A stretch of 16,828 nucleotides of DNA from an uncultured Lachnospiraceae bacterium (GTDB lineage: Bacteria > Bacillota > Clostridia > Lachnospirales > Lachnospiraceae), in contig CALGGH010000269.1 in the NCBI GenBank assembly GCA_937916415.1, positions 1 through 16,828 of the forward strand. Reading direction: 5' to 3'. Made by a program: the position numbers and the translations under genes. Each line of letters begins with the position of its first letter. Position 1 is the stretch's first letter. Under the pieces are notes generated by a model, which was not told the origin of the DNA, did not search any database, and saw only the letters and a list, made by a program, of their open reading frames with translations. This document shows, one piece after another, positions 6,046 through 13,100 of the stretch.

Positions 6046-8157
6046 ATGAAATTTACGATCAAACATGAGACGAAGGCAAGGATAAGGGTACGTCTTTCCA
6101 TGAAGCGAATGACCTTCAGGGAGGCTGATACCCTTGAATTTTATCTTCAGGGCTTCAATGAACTAAGAGAGATAAAGGTTTATGAAAGAACCGCCGACGT
6201 CGCATTCAAATATGATTGTGACAGATCACGCGTGATCGGCATCCTGAAGGGATTTGAATTCGACGCCGTGGAGGTGCCTGAGCGCGTGTACGAGACCTCC
6301 GGCAGGGAGATTGCGGCCAAATACAACGACCGCATCATCACGTCGATCATGCTGCATTATGGCAAAAGGCTCATCGTACCGCTGCCGCTCAGGAAGCTCT
6401 GGGTGATCATCAAGACCGTCAGGTACGCATTCAGGGGACTGAAGACGATCCGGTCAGGCAAGCTGAAGGTAGAACTGCTGGATGCGACCGCCATACTGGC
6501 CGCGGTGCTGACCGGCGACTACAAGACCGCGTCAAGCGTGATGTTTTTGCTGGGGATCGGCGACGTGCTGGAGGAATGGACTCACAAGAGGTCAGTGGGC
6601 GACCTGGCCAGGCGCATGTCCCTGAACGTGGACAGCGTATGGCTGCTTACGGATGACGGTGAGGTACTCTGCGATTCGTCCGACGTCAGTTGCGGGGATC
6701 GCGTCGTGGTACACATGGGCAACATGATCCCCTTTGACGGAGTCGTCGCGGACGGGGAGGCCATGGTGAACCAGGCTTCCCTGACCGGAGAATCACTGCC
6801 GGTCCGCAAGACCGTGGATGCTCCGGTATTTGCGGGGACCGTAGTAGAGGAAGGCGAGCTGACGCTCCGGGTGACCCGGACGAGCGGAAGCGGCAGGTTC
6901 GACCGCATAGTCAGGATGATAGAGCAGAGCGAGAAGCTGAAGTCCGAACTCGAAAGCAAGGCCGAAAGCCTGGCTGACAGGCTGGTGCCATACACTCTGC
7001 TCGCTTCGGCAGCCACGTACCTGCTCAGTCGCAACGTCACCAAGGCAGTGTCTGTGCTCATGGTTGATTATTCCTGTGCGCTCAAGATGGCGATGCCGAT
7101 ATCCGTCTTATCAGCCATCAACGAAGCAGCCGAGCATGACGTAACAGTCAAGGGAGGCAAATTCCTGGAGGCAGTGGCTGAGGCTGACACCATTGTTTTC
7201 GACAAGACTGGCACGCTGACCAAGGCCACGCCGCGCGTCGTGCGGGTGGTATCCTTTAACGGAGAGGCGGAGGATGAACTGCTCAGGCAGGCTGCATGCC
7301 TGGAGGAGCATTTCCCGCATTCGGTGGCAAATGCCGTCGTTGACGCGGCGAAGGAAAAAAATCTCGACCATGAGGAACTGCATACCAAGGTCGAGTACAT
7401 AGTGGCGCACGGAATCGCGTCGCAGATAGACGGCAAAAAGGCCGTGATAGGCAGCCGCCATTTCATTTTTGAGGACGAGGGCGTGATCGTGCCCGAGGAA
7501 AAGATTCCCGTACTTGAAGGGCTTCCGCCCGAGTATTCTCATCTGTATTTTGCCAAAGAAGGCAGGCTGAGCGCATGCATCCTGATAGAGGATCCTCTCC
7601 GTGAGGAGGCTGCGTCCGTGGTTCGGAGATTACGTGAAACCGGCTTTAGGCACGTGGTCATGATGACGGGAGACAATGAACGCACCGCTGCGGCCATAGC
7701 AGCCAGGGCCGGAATAGACGAATGGTACGCAGAAGTCCTGCCTGAGGACAAGGCCGGTTACGTCGAAAAGGCCAGGGCCGATGGCAGAAAGGTCATTATG
7801 GTCGGCGACGGCATCAATGATTCGCCTGCGCTGTCGGCTGCAGACGCCGGACTAGCCATAAGTGAGGGTGCCCAGATCGCCAGGCAGATCGCGGACATAA
7901 CGATCAGCGGATCGGGCCTGGAGAGCATCATCACGCTCAGGGAACTTGCGGAGCTGCTGATGAAACGGATCACGTTTAACTACAGGACGATAGTGGGTTT
8001 CAACACGGCACTGATTGCCCTCGGAATAGCAGGAGTGCTCCCACCGGCCACGTCGGCGCTGCTGCATAACGGGTCGACGGTCGCCCTGGGCCTTAAGAGC
8101 CTGACGCCCTTACTGGACCAGAAGAAGGCTCAGTCGCAATTGGAAACCGTCTCGTAA
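6046..8157 (+). CDS. P1B-type heavy-metal ATPase with SCALK metal motif
   Basis: A complete 703-residue P-type ATPase. Residues 1-75 resemble a heavy-metal-associated domain but lack CxxC. The actuator loop carries SLTGESLP (TGE at 248-250). The transport helix motif is DYSCALKMAMP (343-347 SCALK) in place of the usual CPC or SPC. The phosphorylation site is DKTGTLT (Asp386). The nucleotide domain has EHFPHS (421-426), the P1B His-Pro equivalent, and TGDN (541-544) and GDGINDSPAL (587-596) follow. Fewer membrane segments are evident than in CopA. The ion is unknown: the SCALK motif and absence of CxxC argue against Cu+, and a divalent metal such as Mn or Zn is more likely. GGAG lies 5 bases before the ATG. 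It is co-transcribed with the DUF6110-like gene. Confidence 0.92.
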   Translation: MKFTIKHETKARIRVRLSMKRMTFREADTLEFYLQGFNELREIKVYERTADVAFKYDCDRSRVIGILKGFEFDAVEVPERVYETSGREIAAKYNDRIITSIMLHYGKRLIVPLPLRKLWVIIKTVRYAFRGLKTIRSGKLKVELLDATAILAAVLTGDYKTASSVMFLLGIGDVLEEWTHKRSVGDLARRMSLNVDSVWLLTDDGEVLCDSSDVSCGDRVVVHMGNMIPFDGVVADGEAMVNQASLTGESLPVRKTVDAPVFAGTVVEEGELTLRVTRTSGSGRFDRIVRMIEQSEKLKSELESKAESLADRLVPYTLLASAATYLLSRNVTKAVSVLMVDYSCALKMAMPISVLSAINEAAEHDVTVKGGKFLEAVAEADTIVFDKTGTLTKATPRVVRVVSFNGEAEDELLRQAACLEEHFPHSVANAVVDAAKEKNLDHEELHTKVEYIVAHGIASQIDGKKAVIGSRHFIFEDEGVIVPEEKIPVLEGLPPEYSHLYFAKEGRLSACILIEDPLREEAASVVRRLRETGFRHVVMMTGDNERTAAAIAARAGIDEWYAEVLPEDKAGYVEKARADGRKVIMVGDGINDSPALSAADAGLAISEGAQIARQIADITISGSGLESIITLRELAELLMKRITFNYRTIVGFNTALIALGIAGVLPPATSALLHNGSTVALGLKSLTPLLDQKKAQSQLETVS

Positions 8158-8385
8158 TATTAGTCAGATCGATCCTGGGACGGATGCTGAAGGTTTCGTC
8201 CCCATTTATCGAAACGAGAGAGTCCGCTTCTGCAGGGAATGCTGCGGACAAGATGCTTTCCTCCGGAAACTCCCCGAGTGTCAAAAAATGACCCTTTGAC
8301 TCCGTCTCCGAGTGTCATTCCGCCGGTCCGTTTTGACGTCCGGTCTTTTTTTATTGCGCATCAATGCTTATGGAGATAAAATATC
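8158..8385. other. Intergenic region with hairpins, no gene
   Basis: No coding sequence is recognised in these 228 bases. GGGACG (8177-8182) can pair with CGTCCC (8197-8202) shortly after the ATPase stop, and GTCCGC with GCGGAC near 8222-8249. Neither is followed by a T-run, so both are weak terminator candidates. The 36-bp repeat copy 2 lies at its right end. Confidence 0.5.
8284..8319. repeat. 36-bp interspersed repeat, copy 2
   Basis: This is the second copy of the element at 5637-5672, in the same orientation with three substitutions. It also starts AAAAATGACC and ends CGAGTGTCATT. It lies downstream of the P1B ATPase and upstream of the broken metallo-hydrolase/phosphatase locus. Confidence 0.8.
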
Positions 8386-8475
8386 ATGAAGATAATAAAC
8401 CTGGTTGAAAACACGGGAGGCTCTGCGGGGGGCATGTGCGCGCACGGCCAGGGAAGTCGGAGGCGATTTTTTTGA
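8386..8475 (+). pseudogene. N-terminal stub of an MBL-fold metallohydrolase
   Basis: An ATG at 8386 with GGAG 10 bases upstream begins MKIINLVENTGGSAGGMCAHG. This closely resembles the first ~21 residues of MBL-fold hydrolases annotated as similar to the dihydropterin-ribofuranosyl-aminobenzene-phosphate synthase family. The similarity stops at the HG motif. The frame then runs through unrelated sequence to a TGA at 8473-8475, giving only 29 residues. From about 8440 the other frame encodes a SpoIIE-type phosphatase, so this is a truncated gene head fused out of frame. The metal-binding HxHxDH motif is absent. Whether the join is genomic or an assembly error cannot be told here. Confidence 0.65.
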
Positions 8476-9070
8476 TTTCCGCATGCTTGACCGGGATCAT
8501 CTGTACATGGCCATAGCGGACGTGTCGGACAAGGGAATACCCGCAGCGCTCTTCATGATGGCGGCCAGGATCATGTTTGCCGATCATGCAACCACTGGAG
8601 GGTCTCCGGCGCGGATCCTCAGGGAATGCAATGCCACCATATGCTCCAACAACAAGGAAATGACGTTCATCACCGTATGGATCGGAATCCTGGAGATATC
8701 CACGGGCATCATCAAGTGTGCCAATGCCGGCCATGAGTATCCCGTCGTCAGGCACGCAAACGGTCAGTTTGAACTGCTCCGTGATGAGCATGGCATTTTC
8801 CTGGGAGTCATTGAGGAAGCGGAGTATCAGGATTACGAGCTGCAGCTTGAACCCGGCGCCTCCCTGTTCGCCTATACCGACGGACTGGCTGAGGCCACGA
8901 GTCCGAATGAAAAGATGCTTGGGACGGATGGGATAGTTAAGGCACTGAACGAGGCACCGGACGACGATCCCGAGGAACTGCTGAAATACGTGCAGAAAGC
9001 CGCCGATGACTTCGCCAGGGGCGCGGAGCAGTTCGACGACATTACGATGCTGGGCATCAGGCTGAATTGA
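8405..9070 (+). pseudogene. SpoIIE-type PP2C phosphatase domain, 5'-truncated
   Basis: The frame encodes a SpoIIE/RsbU-type serine phosphatase domain, which dephosphorylates STAS-domain anti-sigma antagonists. Key motifs are AREVGGDFFDF with the metal ligand Asp21, ADVSDKGIPAALFMM, NAGHEYP, YTDGLAEA and the C-terminal FDDITML (Asp211/Asp212). The family normally has one or two strands and a sensor or membrane region before AREVGGD; here those are missing. The frame opens only with a TTG at 8405 that lacks a ribosome site and lies inside the metallohydrolase stub, so residues before AREVGG are probably not authentic. I call it a truncated remnant, although weak expression by readthrough is possible. 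The stop is 30 bases before the next gene. Its link to the STAS fusion upstream is inference. Confidence 0.75.
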
Positions 9071-9100
9071 AAAAGAAAAGGAAAAGGAGGTAGTTGTCAG

Positions 9101-10120
9101 ATGAAAGTGTTGTTTATCGGTGGAACGGGACAGATCAGCAGTGCCATAGTCCGCAGGCTGGTCAAGGAAAAAAAACATGACGTATGGCTCCTGAACAGGG
9201 GCAACAGGCCGGTTCCCGAGGGAGTGCATCAGATCATCGGTGACGTGAACGATGAGGCAAAGGTTGCTGATGCGATAGGGGACATGACCTTTGACGCGGT
9301 CTGTGAATTCATCGGATTTACGGTGGATCAGGTTGAGAGGGACTACAGACTGTTCAAGGGTAAAACGAAGCAGTACGTATACACCAGCTCAGCATCCGCA
9401 TATCACAAGCCCGCGGCCGGTTACCTGATCACGGAGGGCACGACGCTCGCCAACCCGCACTGGCAGTATTCCAGGGACAAGATCGCCTGCGAGGAATTCC
9501 TCATGGCCAAGTACAGGGAGGAAGGGTTCCCCGTCACCATAGTGCGTCCCAGCCATACCTACGACGAAAGGAACGTTCCGCTTGGAGTGCATGGCAAAAA
9601 CGGGTTTTATCAGGTGTTAAAGAGAATGCAGGCAGGCAAGAAGGTCATCATTCAGGGAGACGGCACTTCACTGTGGCATTTGACGTTCAATGAGGATTTT
9701 GCCATCGGATACGCGGGACTGATCGGAAACCGCCATGCCATTGGGGAAGCCTTCCACATCACCGGAGACGAGGTGCTGACGTGGAATCAGATATACCGGA
9801 CCATCGCTGACGCGCTGGGCGTGGAACTGAATCCCTGTCACGTATCGTCGGAATTCCTGTCAGCCGTGGGCGATAAGTACGGCTTTGACTATGAGGGCAG
9901 CCTGATCGGGGACAAGTCGGTATCCGTCGTATTCGATAACAGCAAGATCAAGAGGCTTTCGCCGGACATGACGACGCACGTGCCTTTTAACGAGGGCGTG
10001 AGGATATCGCTGGATTACGTTTTGTCACATCCGGATGAATATAAGGAGGATCCTGAATTCGATGCCTGGTGTGACAAGGTGATCGACGCGCTTGACAAGG
10101 CGAAGGCGGCATTTAATTAA
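9101..10120 (+). CDS. NAD(P)-dependent epimerase/dehydratase-like SDR
   Basis: A 339-residue extended short-chain dehydrogenase. Residues 1-13 carry the Rossmann dinucleotide motif FIGGTGQIS, and Asn32/Arg33 after the second strand suggest NADP preference. The catalytic triad is plausible: Ser96/Ser97 in YTSSASAY, and Tyr123-x3-Lys127 in QYSRDK. The C-terminal half (IVRPSHTYDERN, GDGTSLWHLTFNEDFA, AFHITGDEVLTWNQIY) matches the sugar-nucleotide-epimerase-like subgroup often annotated generically as NAD-dependent epimerase/dehydratase. AGGAGG at 9085-9090 lies 10 bases before the ATG. The HAD gene begins 20 bases after the stop, suggesting co-transcription. The substrate is unknown. The length is normal and the gene appears intact. 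Confidence 0.88.
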   Translation: MKVLFIGGTGQISSAIVRRLVKEKKHDVWLLNRGNRPVPEGVHQIIGDVNDEAKVADAIGDMTFDAVCEFIGFTVDQVERDYRLFKGKTKQYVYTSSASAYHKPAAGYLITEGTTLANPHWQYSRDKIACEEFLMAKYREEGFPVTIVRPSHTYDERNVPLGVHGKNGFYQVLKRMQAGKKVIIQGDGTSLWHLTFNEDFAIGYAGLIGNRHAIGEAFHITGDEVLTWNQIYRTIADALGVELNPCHVSSEFLSAVGDKYGFDYEGSLIGDKSVSVVFDNSKIKRLSPDMTTHVPFNEGVRISLDYVLSHPDEYKEDPEFDAWCDKVIDALDKAKAAFN

Positions 10121-10140
10121 TTCTAGTTGGAGGAGAAGTT

Positions 10141-11286
10141 ATGAAAAAGAAAACTAACAGTCAGAGAACCATAAGGGGAAGGCGCGCCATGCTGTCGCTG
10201 ATGCTCATCCTGGTGATGACGTTTGTCAGCGCCGGGATCACCGGATGCGGCATGAACGCGTCCAAGCCTCTCTCAGAATACTGGTCGGCTGATTCAGCAT
10301 CTGCGGAGAGTCTCAGGAACTACGTTACAAAGGTCACGAACAAGAAGGATGCCGAGAACTTCATTCCGGTGGAAGACCGCATCGCGGTGTTCGACATGGA
10401 CGGCACGCTGACCTGCGAAACCTTCTATACCTATTATGACACGATGATGTTCATCAATTACTGCCTGACGGATCATCCTGAGAGGGTGTCTGACGAACTT
10501 AAGGCCGCGGCGGCCGAGATCAGGCCCGGCTATACGGCGGGCGAGGAACTGGCCAGGAACTTCGCCAAGGCCTATGCCGGCATGACCGTGCAGGAGCTGT
10601 ACGACTATGCGGTCCAGTTCGGCCAGAAAAACACCGACAGCTTTAACAACATGCGCTACATTGACGGCTTCTACCTGCCCATGGTGGAACTCGTAAAATA
10701 TCTCTATGACAATGACTTCACCATCTACGTGGTGAGCGGCACCGAGCGTACGACGACCAGGGCCATAGTTGCCAATTCGCCCATCAGCGAATATGTTTCG
10801 CCTGCCCACGTCATAGGAACCGAATTCGAAGTGAAGGTCAAGGGGAATGAGGACGTACCCTCCAACATGGACTATAAGTACGCGGATGGCGACGAGCTGG
10901 TATTCACCGGCGGTTTCGTGCAGAAAAACCTTAACGCCAACAAGACGATATGGATCGAGCGCGAGATCGGTCAGTACCCCGTGCTGGCATTCGGCAACAG
11001 CGGCAGCGACACCAGCATGATGAACTACGCTCTTGATTCAAGGAACCCTTACCCCTCACAGGCATACATGATCGTGGCCGATGATGCCGAGCGAGAGTGG
11101 GGCAGGCAGGACTGGGAGGAAAAGTCATCCGCTTATGTCGAGCAGGGCTACGTGCCCATTTCCATGAAAAATGACTTCGCTAAGATATATCCGGACGGCG
11201 TGACGATATCAGATGAGCAGTTCGTGGAGCCGGAGGAGGCACCTGCCGAGGAAGCTGAGGAGGAACCCCTGGCCGGAGCGGCATGA
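10141..11286 (+). CDS. HAD-superfamily phosphatase, lipoprotein
   Basis: This 381-residue protein has a basic, hydrophobic signal peptide ending in the lipobox AGITGC (Cys36), so it is anchored on the outer face of the membrane. The rest is a HAD phosphohydrolase of the phosphoserine-phosphatase-like group: motif I VFDMDGTLT (Asp85 nucleophile, Asp87), motif II VVSGTE (about 198-203), and motif IV FGNSGSDTSMM near residue 290-300. A helical cap lies between motifs I and II. The C-terminal ~25 residues are Glu/Ala/Pro-rich and probably disordered. GGAGGAG lies about 6 bases before the ATG. The natural substrate is unknown. It is likely the last gene of the SDR-HAD transcription unit, although no clear terminator follows. 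Confidence 0.88.
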   Translation: MKKKTNSQRTIRGRRAMLSLMLILVMTFVSAGITGCGMNASKPLSEYWSADSASAESLRNYVTKVTNKKDAENFIPVEDRIAVFDMDGTLTCETFYTYYDTMMFINYCLTDHPERVSDELKAAAAEIRPGYTAGEELARNFAKAYAGMTVQELYDYAVQFGQKNTDSFNNMRYIDGFYLPMVELVKYLYDNDFTIYVVSGTERTTTRAIVANSPISEYVSPAHVIGTEFEVKVKGNEDVPSNMDYKYADGDELVFTGGFVQKNLNANKTIWIEREIGQYPVLAFGNSGSDTSMMNYALDSRNPYPSQAYMIVADDAEREWGRQDWEEKSSAYVEQGYVPISMKNDFAKIYPDGVTISDEQFVEPEEAPAEEAEEEPLAGAA

Positions 11287-11318
11287 TTTAAGAGGCATTT
11301 CGTTCGTTCCCCATAATT

Positions 11319-11333
11319 TGAGAATCGTTCCCA
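11319..11333. promoter_or_regulatory. Fur-superfamily-like operator, upstream box
   Basis: TGAGAAT-C-GTTCCCA is a 7-1-7 imperfect palindrome of the Fur/Zur/PerR type. It lies 6 bases before the -35 of the zinc-binding-protein promoter. Its extended form (11316-11336) is an inverted copy of the downstream box with two differences over 21 bases. Confidence 0.65.
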
Positions 11334-11339
11334 AATCTA

Positions 11340-11368
11340 TTGACAAAAGCTGCCGTCAACATTACAAT
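11340..11368 (+). promoter_or_regulatory. Promoter for the zinc-type binding protein
   Basis: A perfect TTGACA (11340-11345), an exact 17-base spacer and TACAAT (11363-11368) give the best sigma70 promoter in the window. It is flanked by the two metalloregulator-like boxes, and the predicted start near 11375 lies inside the downstream one. This implies repression when metal is abundant. Confidence 0.8.
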
Positions 11369-11383
11369 TGGGAATGATTCTCA
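11369..11383. promoter_or_regulatory. Fur-superfamily-like operator, start-site box
   Basis: TGGGAAT-G-ATTCTCA is a 7-1-7 palindrome that abuts the -10 and covers the expected transcription start. Its centre is 50 bases, about five helical turns, from the centre of the upstream box. Because it precedes a zinc-type binding protein, Zur is the most likely regulator. Fur cannot be excluded from the sequence. Confidence 0.7.
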
Positions 11384-11404
11384 AATTTATGCATGAATCG
11401 GTTT

Positions 11405-11552
11405 TTCATGAAGAGCAGGTTTCGAGAAGAGCAGGTTTCGAGAAGAGCAGGTTTGCGAGAGGAGCAGGTTTCGAGAAGAGCAGGTTTGCGTGAGGAGCAG
11501 GTTTTCATGAAGACCAGGTTTTCGAGAAGATCAGACTCTCATGAAGAACGGA
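11405..11552 (+). repeat. 16/17-bp tandem repeat array (eight to nine units)
   Basis: Units with consensus TTCGAGAAGAGCAGGT, some one base longer (TTGCGAGAGGAGCAGGT), start at 11405, 11421, 11437, 11453, 11470, 11486, 11503 and 11520, with a degenerate ninth at 11537. The array fills the 5' leader between the promoter and the ribosome site of the zinc-type binding protein. Its TTTGCGAG..AGCA core resembles the 27-bp repeats at 546-657. Confidence 0.88.
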
Positions 11553-11570
11553 TCGATTGGAGGTAGCCCC

Positions 11571-12611
11571 GTGAACGGCATGAAAGGAATAATATCCTGC
11601 ATCATGACGGCCATCGTGCTGATGGGCACGCTCACGGCATGCGGCTCCGTAAGCGGCGTGACCGCGGCCGAAGGCGACAATATCAGGATCGTCACGACCA
11701 TATTTCCGGAATACGACTGGGTGATGAACGTGCTGGGAGAGAATCCCGCCAATGCCGAGGTCACCATGCTGCTTGACAACGGCGTTGACATGCACAGCTA
11801 TCAGCCGACGGCAGATGACATTCTCAGGGTTTCCGCCTGTGACCTGTTCATATACGTAGGAGGAGAGTCCGACGCATGGGCCAATGATGCCCTGCAGGAA
11901 AGCATGAATAAGGACAAGGTCGTCATCAACCTGATGGACGTGCTGGGCGATTCCGTCAAGGAAGAGGAGATCGTCGAGGGCATGCAGGCAGAGGAGCATG
12001 AAGGTGCAGAAGGCGGGGTGACGGATGCCGGTGCCGGAGAACCTGAAGTAAAAGCCGGCAGTGAAGAAGAAACCGAATATGACGAACATGTCTGGCTGTC
12101 CCTGCGTAATGCCGCAACCTGCGTCCGGAGCATATCTGATGCCATGGGGGACGTTGATCCTGACAATGCGGACTTCTATCGCGACAACGCGTCGGAATAC
12201 GTCGATAAGCTTAAGTCACTTGATGATGAATACGAGGCCATGATCAGGGATTCCTCCTGCCATACGCTGCTGTTCGGTGACCGTTTCCCCTTCAGGTATC
12301 TGACGGATGATTACGGACTGGATTATTATGCCGCCTTTGCCGGCTGCTATGCCGAGGCGGAAGCCAGCTTTGAAACGATCGTCTTTCTTTCGAACAAGGC
12401 GGATGAGCTGTCGCTTGGTTCGATCCTGACCATCGAAGGAACGGATCACAGGATCGCTGAGGCGATACGTGACAACACGGCATCCGGCGATCAGCAGATC
12501 CTTACCCTGAATTCCATGCAGTCCGCCACCCTGGAGGACGCTTCGAACGGGACTTCTTATCTTTCCGTCATGACTAACAATCTGTCCGTGCTTACGGAAG
12601 CGCTTAGGTAA
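11571..12611 (+). CDS. Zinc-type ABC transporter substrate-binding lipoprotein
   Basis: This 346-residue cluster A-I (ZnuA/AdcA-type) metal-binding lipoprotein starts at GTG 11571, preceded by GGAGG with 7-base spacing. An upstream in-frame ATG at 11541 lies in a repeat unit and is rejected. A signal peptide ends in the lipobox LTAC (Cys24). Candidate ligands are His75 in GVDMHSYQPTADD and His173 in YDEHVWLS. The third site reads LLFGDRFPFRYL, with Asp where classical ZnuA has His. TIEGTDHRIAEAI lies near 287-298. The loop between the first two histidines, normally His-rich, is here acidic Glu/Gly (about 130-170). The promoter carries two Fur-family-like boxes. No znuB or znuC gene lies beside it, so it either serves a transporter elsewhere or acts as a store. 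Zinc specificity is inferred from the family. Confidence 0.9.
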   Translation: MNGMKGIISCIMTAIVLMGTLTACGSVSGVTAAEGDNIRIVTTIFPEYDWVMNVLGENPANAEVTMLLDNGVDMHSYQPTADDILRVSACDLFIYVGGESDAWANDALQESMNKDKVVINLMDVLGDSVKEEEIVEGMQAEEHEGAEGGVTDAGAGEPEVKAGSEEETEYDEHVWLSLRNAATCVRSISDAMGDVDPDNADFYRDNASEYVDKLKSLDDEYEAMIRDSSCHTLLFGDRFPFRYLTDDYGLDYYAAFAGCYAEAEASFETIVFLSNKADELSLGSILTIEGTDHRIAEAIRDNTASGDQQILTLNSMQSATLEDASNGTSYLSVMTNNLSVLTEALR

Positions 12612-12709
12612 AGACCTTGCGGCGTTTCCGGGGGTTCGACGTGGCCTTTGGAAACATGCTCCCGGCAGCCTGGACGGATAAGCCGTAATTCCCTCAGTCC
12701 GGATAAGGT
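12612..12709. other. Intergenic stretch before the corrinoid operon promoter
   Basis: No gene, clear terminator or operator is seen in these 98 bases. GTTTCC (12624-12629) could pair with GGAAAC (12650-12655), but it has a 20-base loop and no T-run. The remainder of the gap up to 13248 holds the promoter, riboswitch and terminator listed separately. Confidence 0.5.
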
Positions 12710-12738
12710 TTGCACGAAGCCTGTCGACGTGCTAATAT
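12710..12738 (+). promoter_or_regulatory. Promoter of the cobalamin-riboswitch operon
   Basis: TTGCAC (12710-12715), an exact 17-base spacer and TAATAT (12733-12738), preceded by an extended -10 TGC, place transcription initiation near 12745. That is about 60 bases upstream of the riboswitch aptamer. Confidence 0.65.
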
Positions 12739-12804
12739 ATCGTAGGAAAAAAAGTAAAATAAGACAAACGGTGCCCGTAGGAATCCGGACCGCATTAAAG
12801 TCAT

Positions 12805-13001
12805 GGCGGACGGGTTTTGGTACGGGATAATAGGGAAACAGGTGTGAAACCTGTGCGAACTCGTCACTGTGACAGCGGAGCATGCGAACAGGTTGGGGAT
12901 TATGGCCGGAGAGTTTTGACCACGGTTCCTGACGGTCACTGGGAAACCGGGAAGGCGTTTCGCATGTGATGATGCTCGAGCCAGGAGACCTGCCGTTTGC
13001 C
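12805..13001 (+). promoter_or_regulatory. Cobalamin riboswitch aptamer
   Basis: The conserved elements occur in order: AATAGGGAAACAGGTG with TGAAACCTGTGCG, TCGTCACTGTGAC, GGTCACTGGGAAACC with GGGAAGGCG, ATGTGATGATGC, and the B12 box GAGCCAGGAGACCTGCC (12978-12994). A closing P1 helix can be read: GGCGGACGG (12805-12813) pairs with CCGTTTGCC (12993-13001) through seven Watson-Crick and two G-U pairs. This is a class-I-like cobalamin riboswitch. It is expected to lower expression of the downstream chelatase/uptake operon when cobalamin is bound. Confidence 0.95.
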
Positions 13002-13026
13002 GGTACTGGAAGAGATTCCGGGTCAC

Positions 13027-13100
13027 GAGTAATTGGCCGTACCAGCATGGCAAGCTGTCCGCATGACGGATCAGCGTTGTTTTGGTATGTTCAATTACTC
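13027..13100 (+). promoter_or_regulatory. Riboswitch antiterminator helix
   Basis: GAGTAATTG (13027-13035) pairs perfectly with CAATTACTC (13092-13100), and TACCA (13040-13044) with TGGTA (13083-13087). The four bases between can partly pair, giving an almost continuous 18-bp helix. The 3' strand includes the first four bases of the terminator's 5' arm, so the two structures exclude each other. Confidence 0.75.

Noticed and set aside
11541..11570. Upstream in-frame ATG as start of the zinc-type binding protein
   Set aside because: It lies in a degenerate repeat unit with no ribosome site. GTG at 11571 has GGAGG at 7-base spacing and gives a normal lipoprotein signal peptide.
12624..12655. 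Terminator after the zinc-type binding protein
   Set aside because: It has only a 6-bp stem with a 20-base loop and no T-run.
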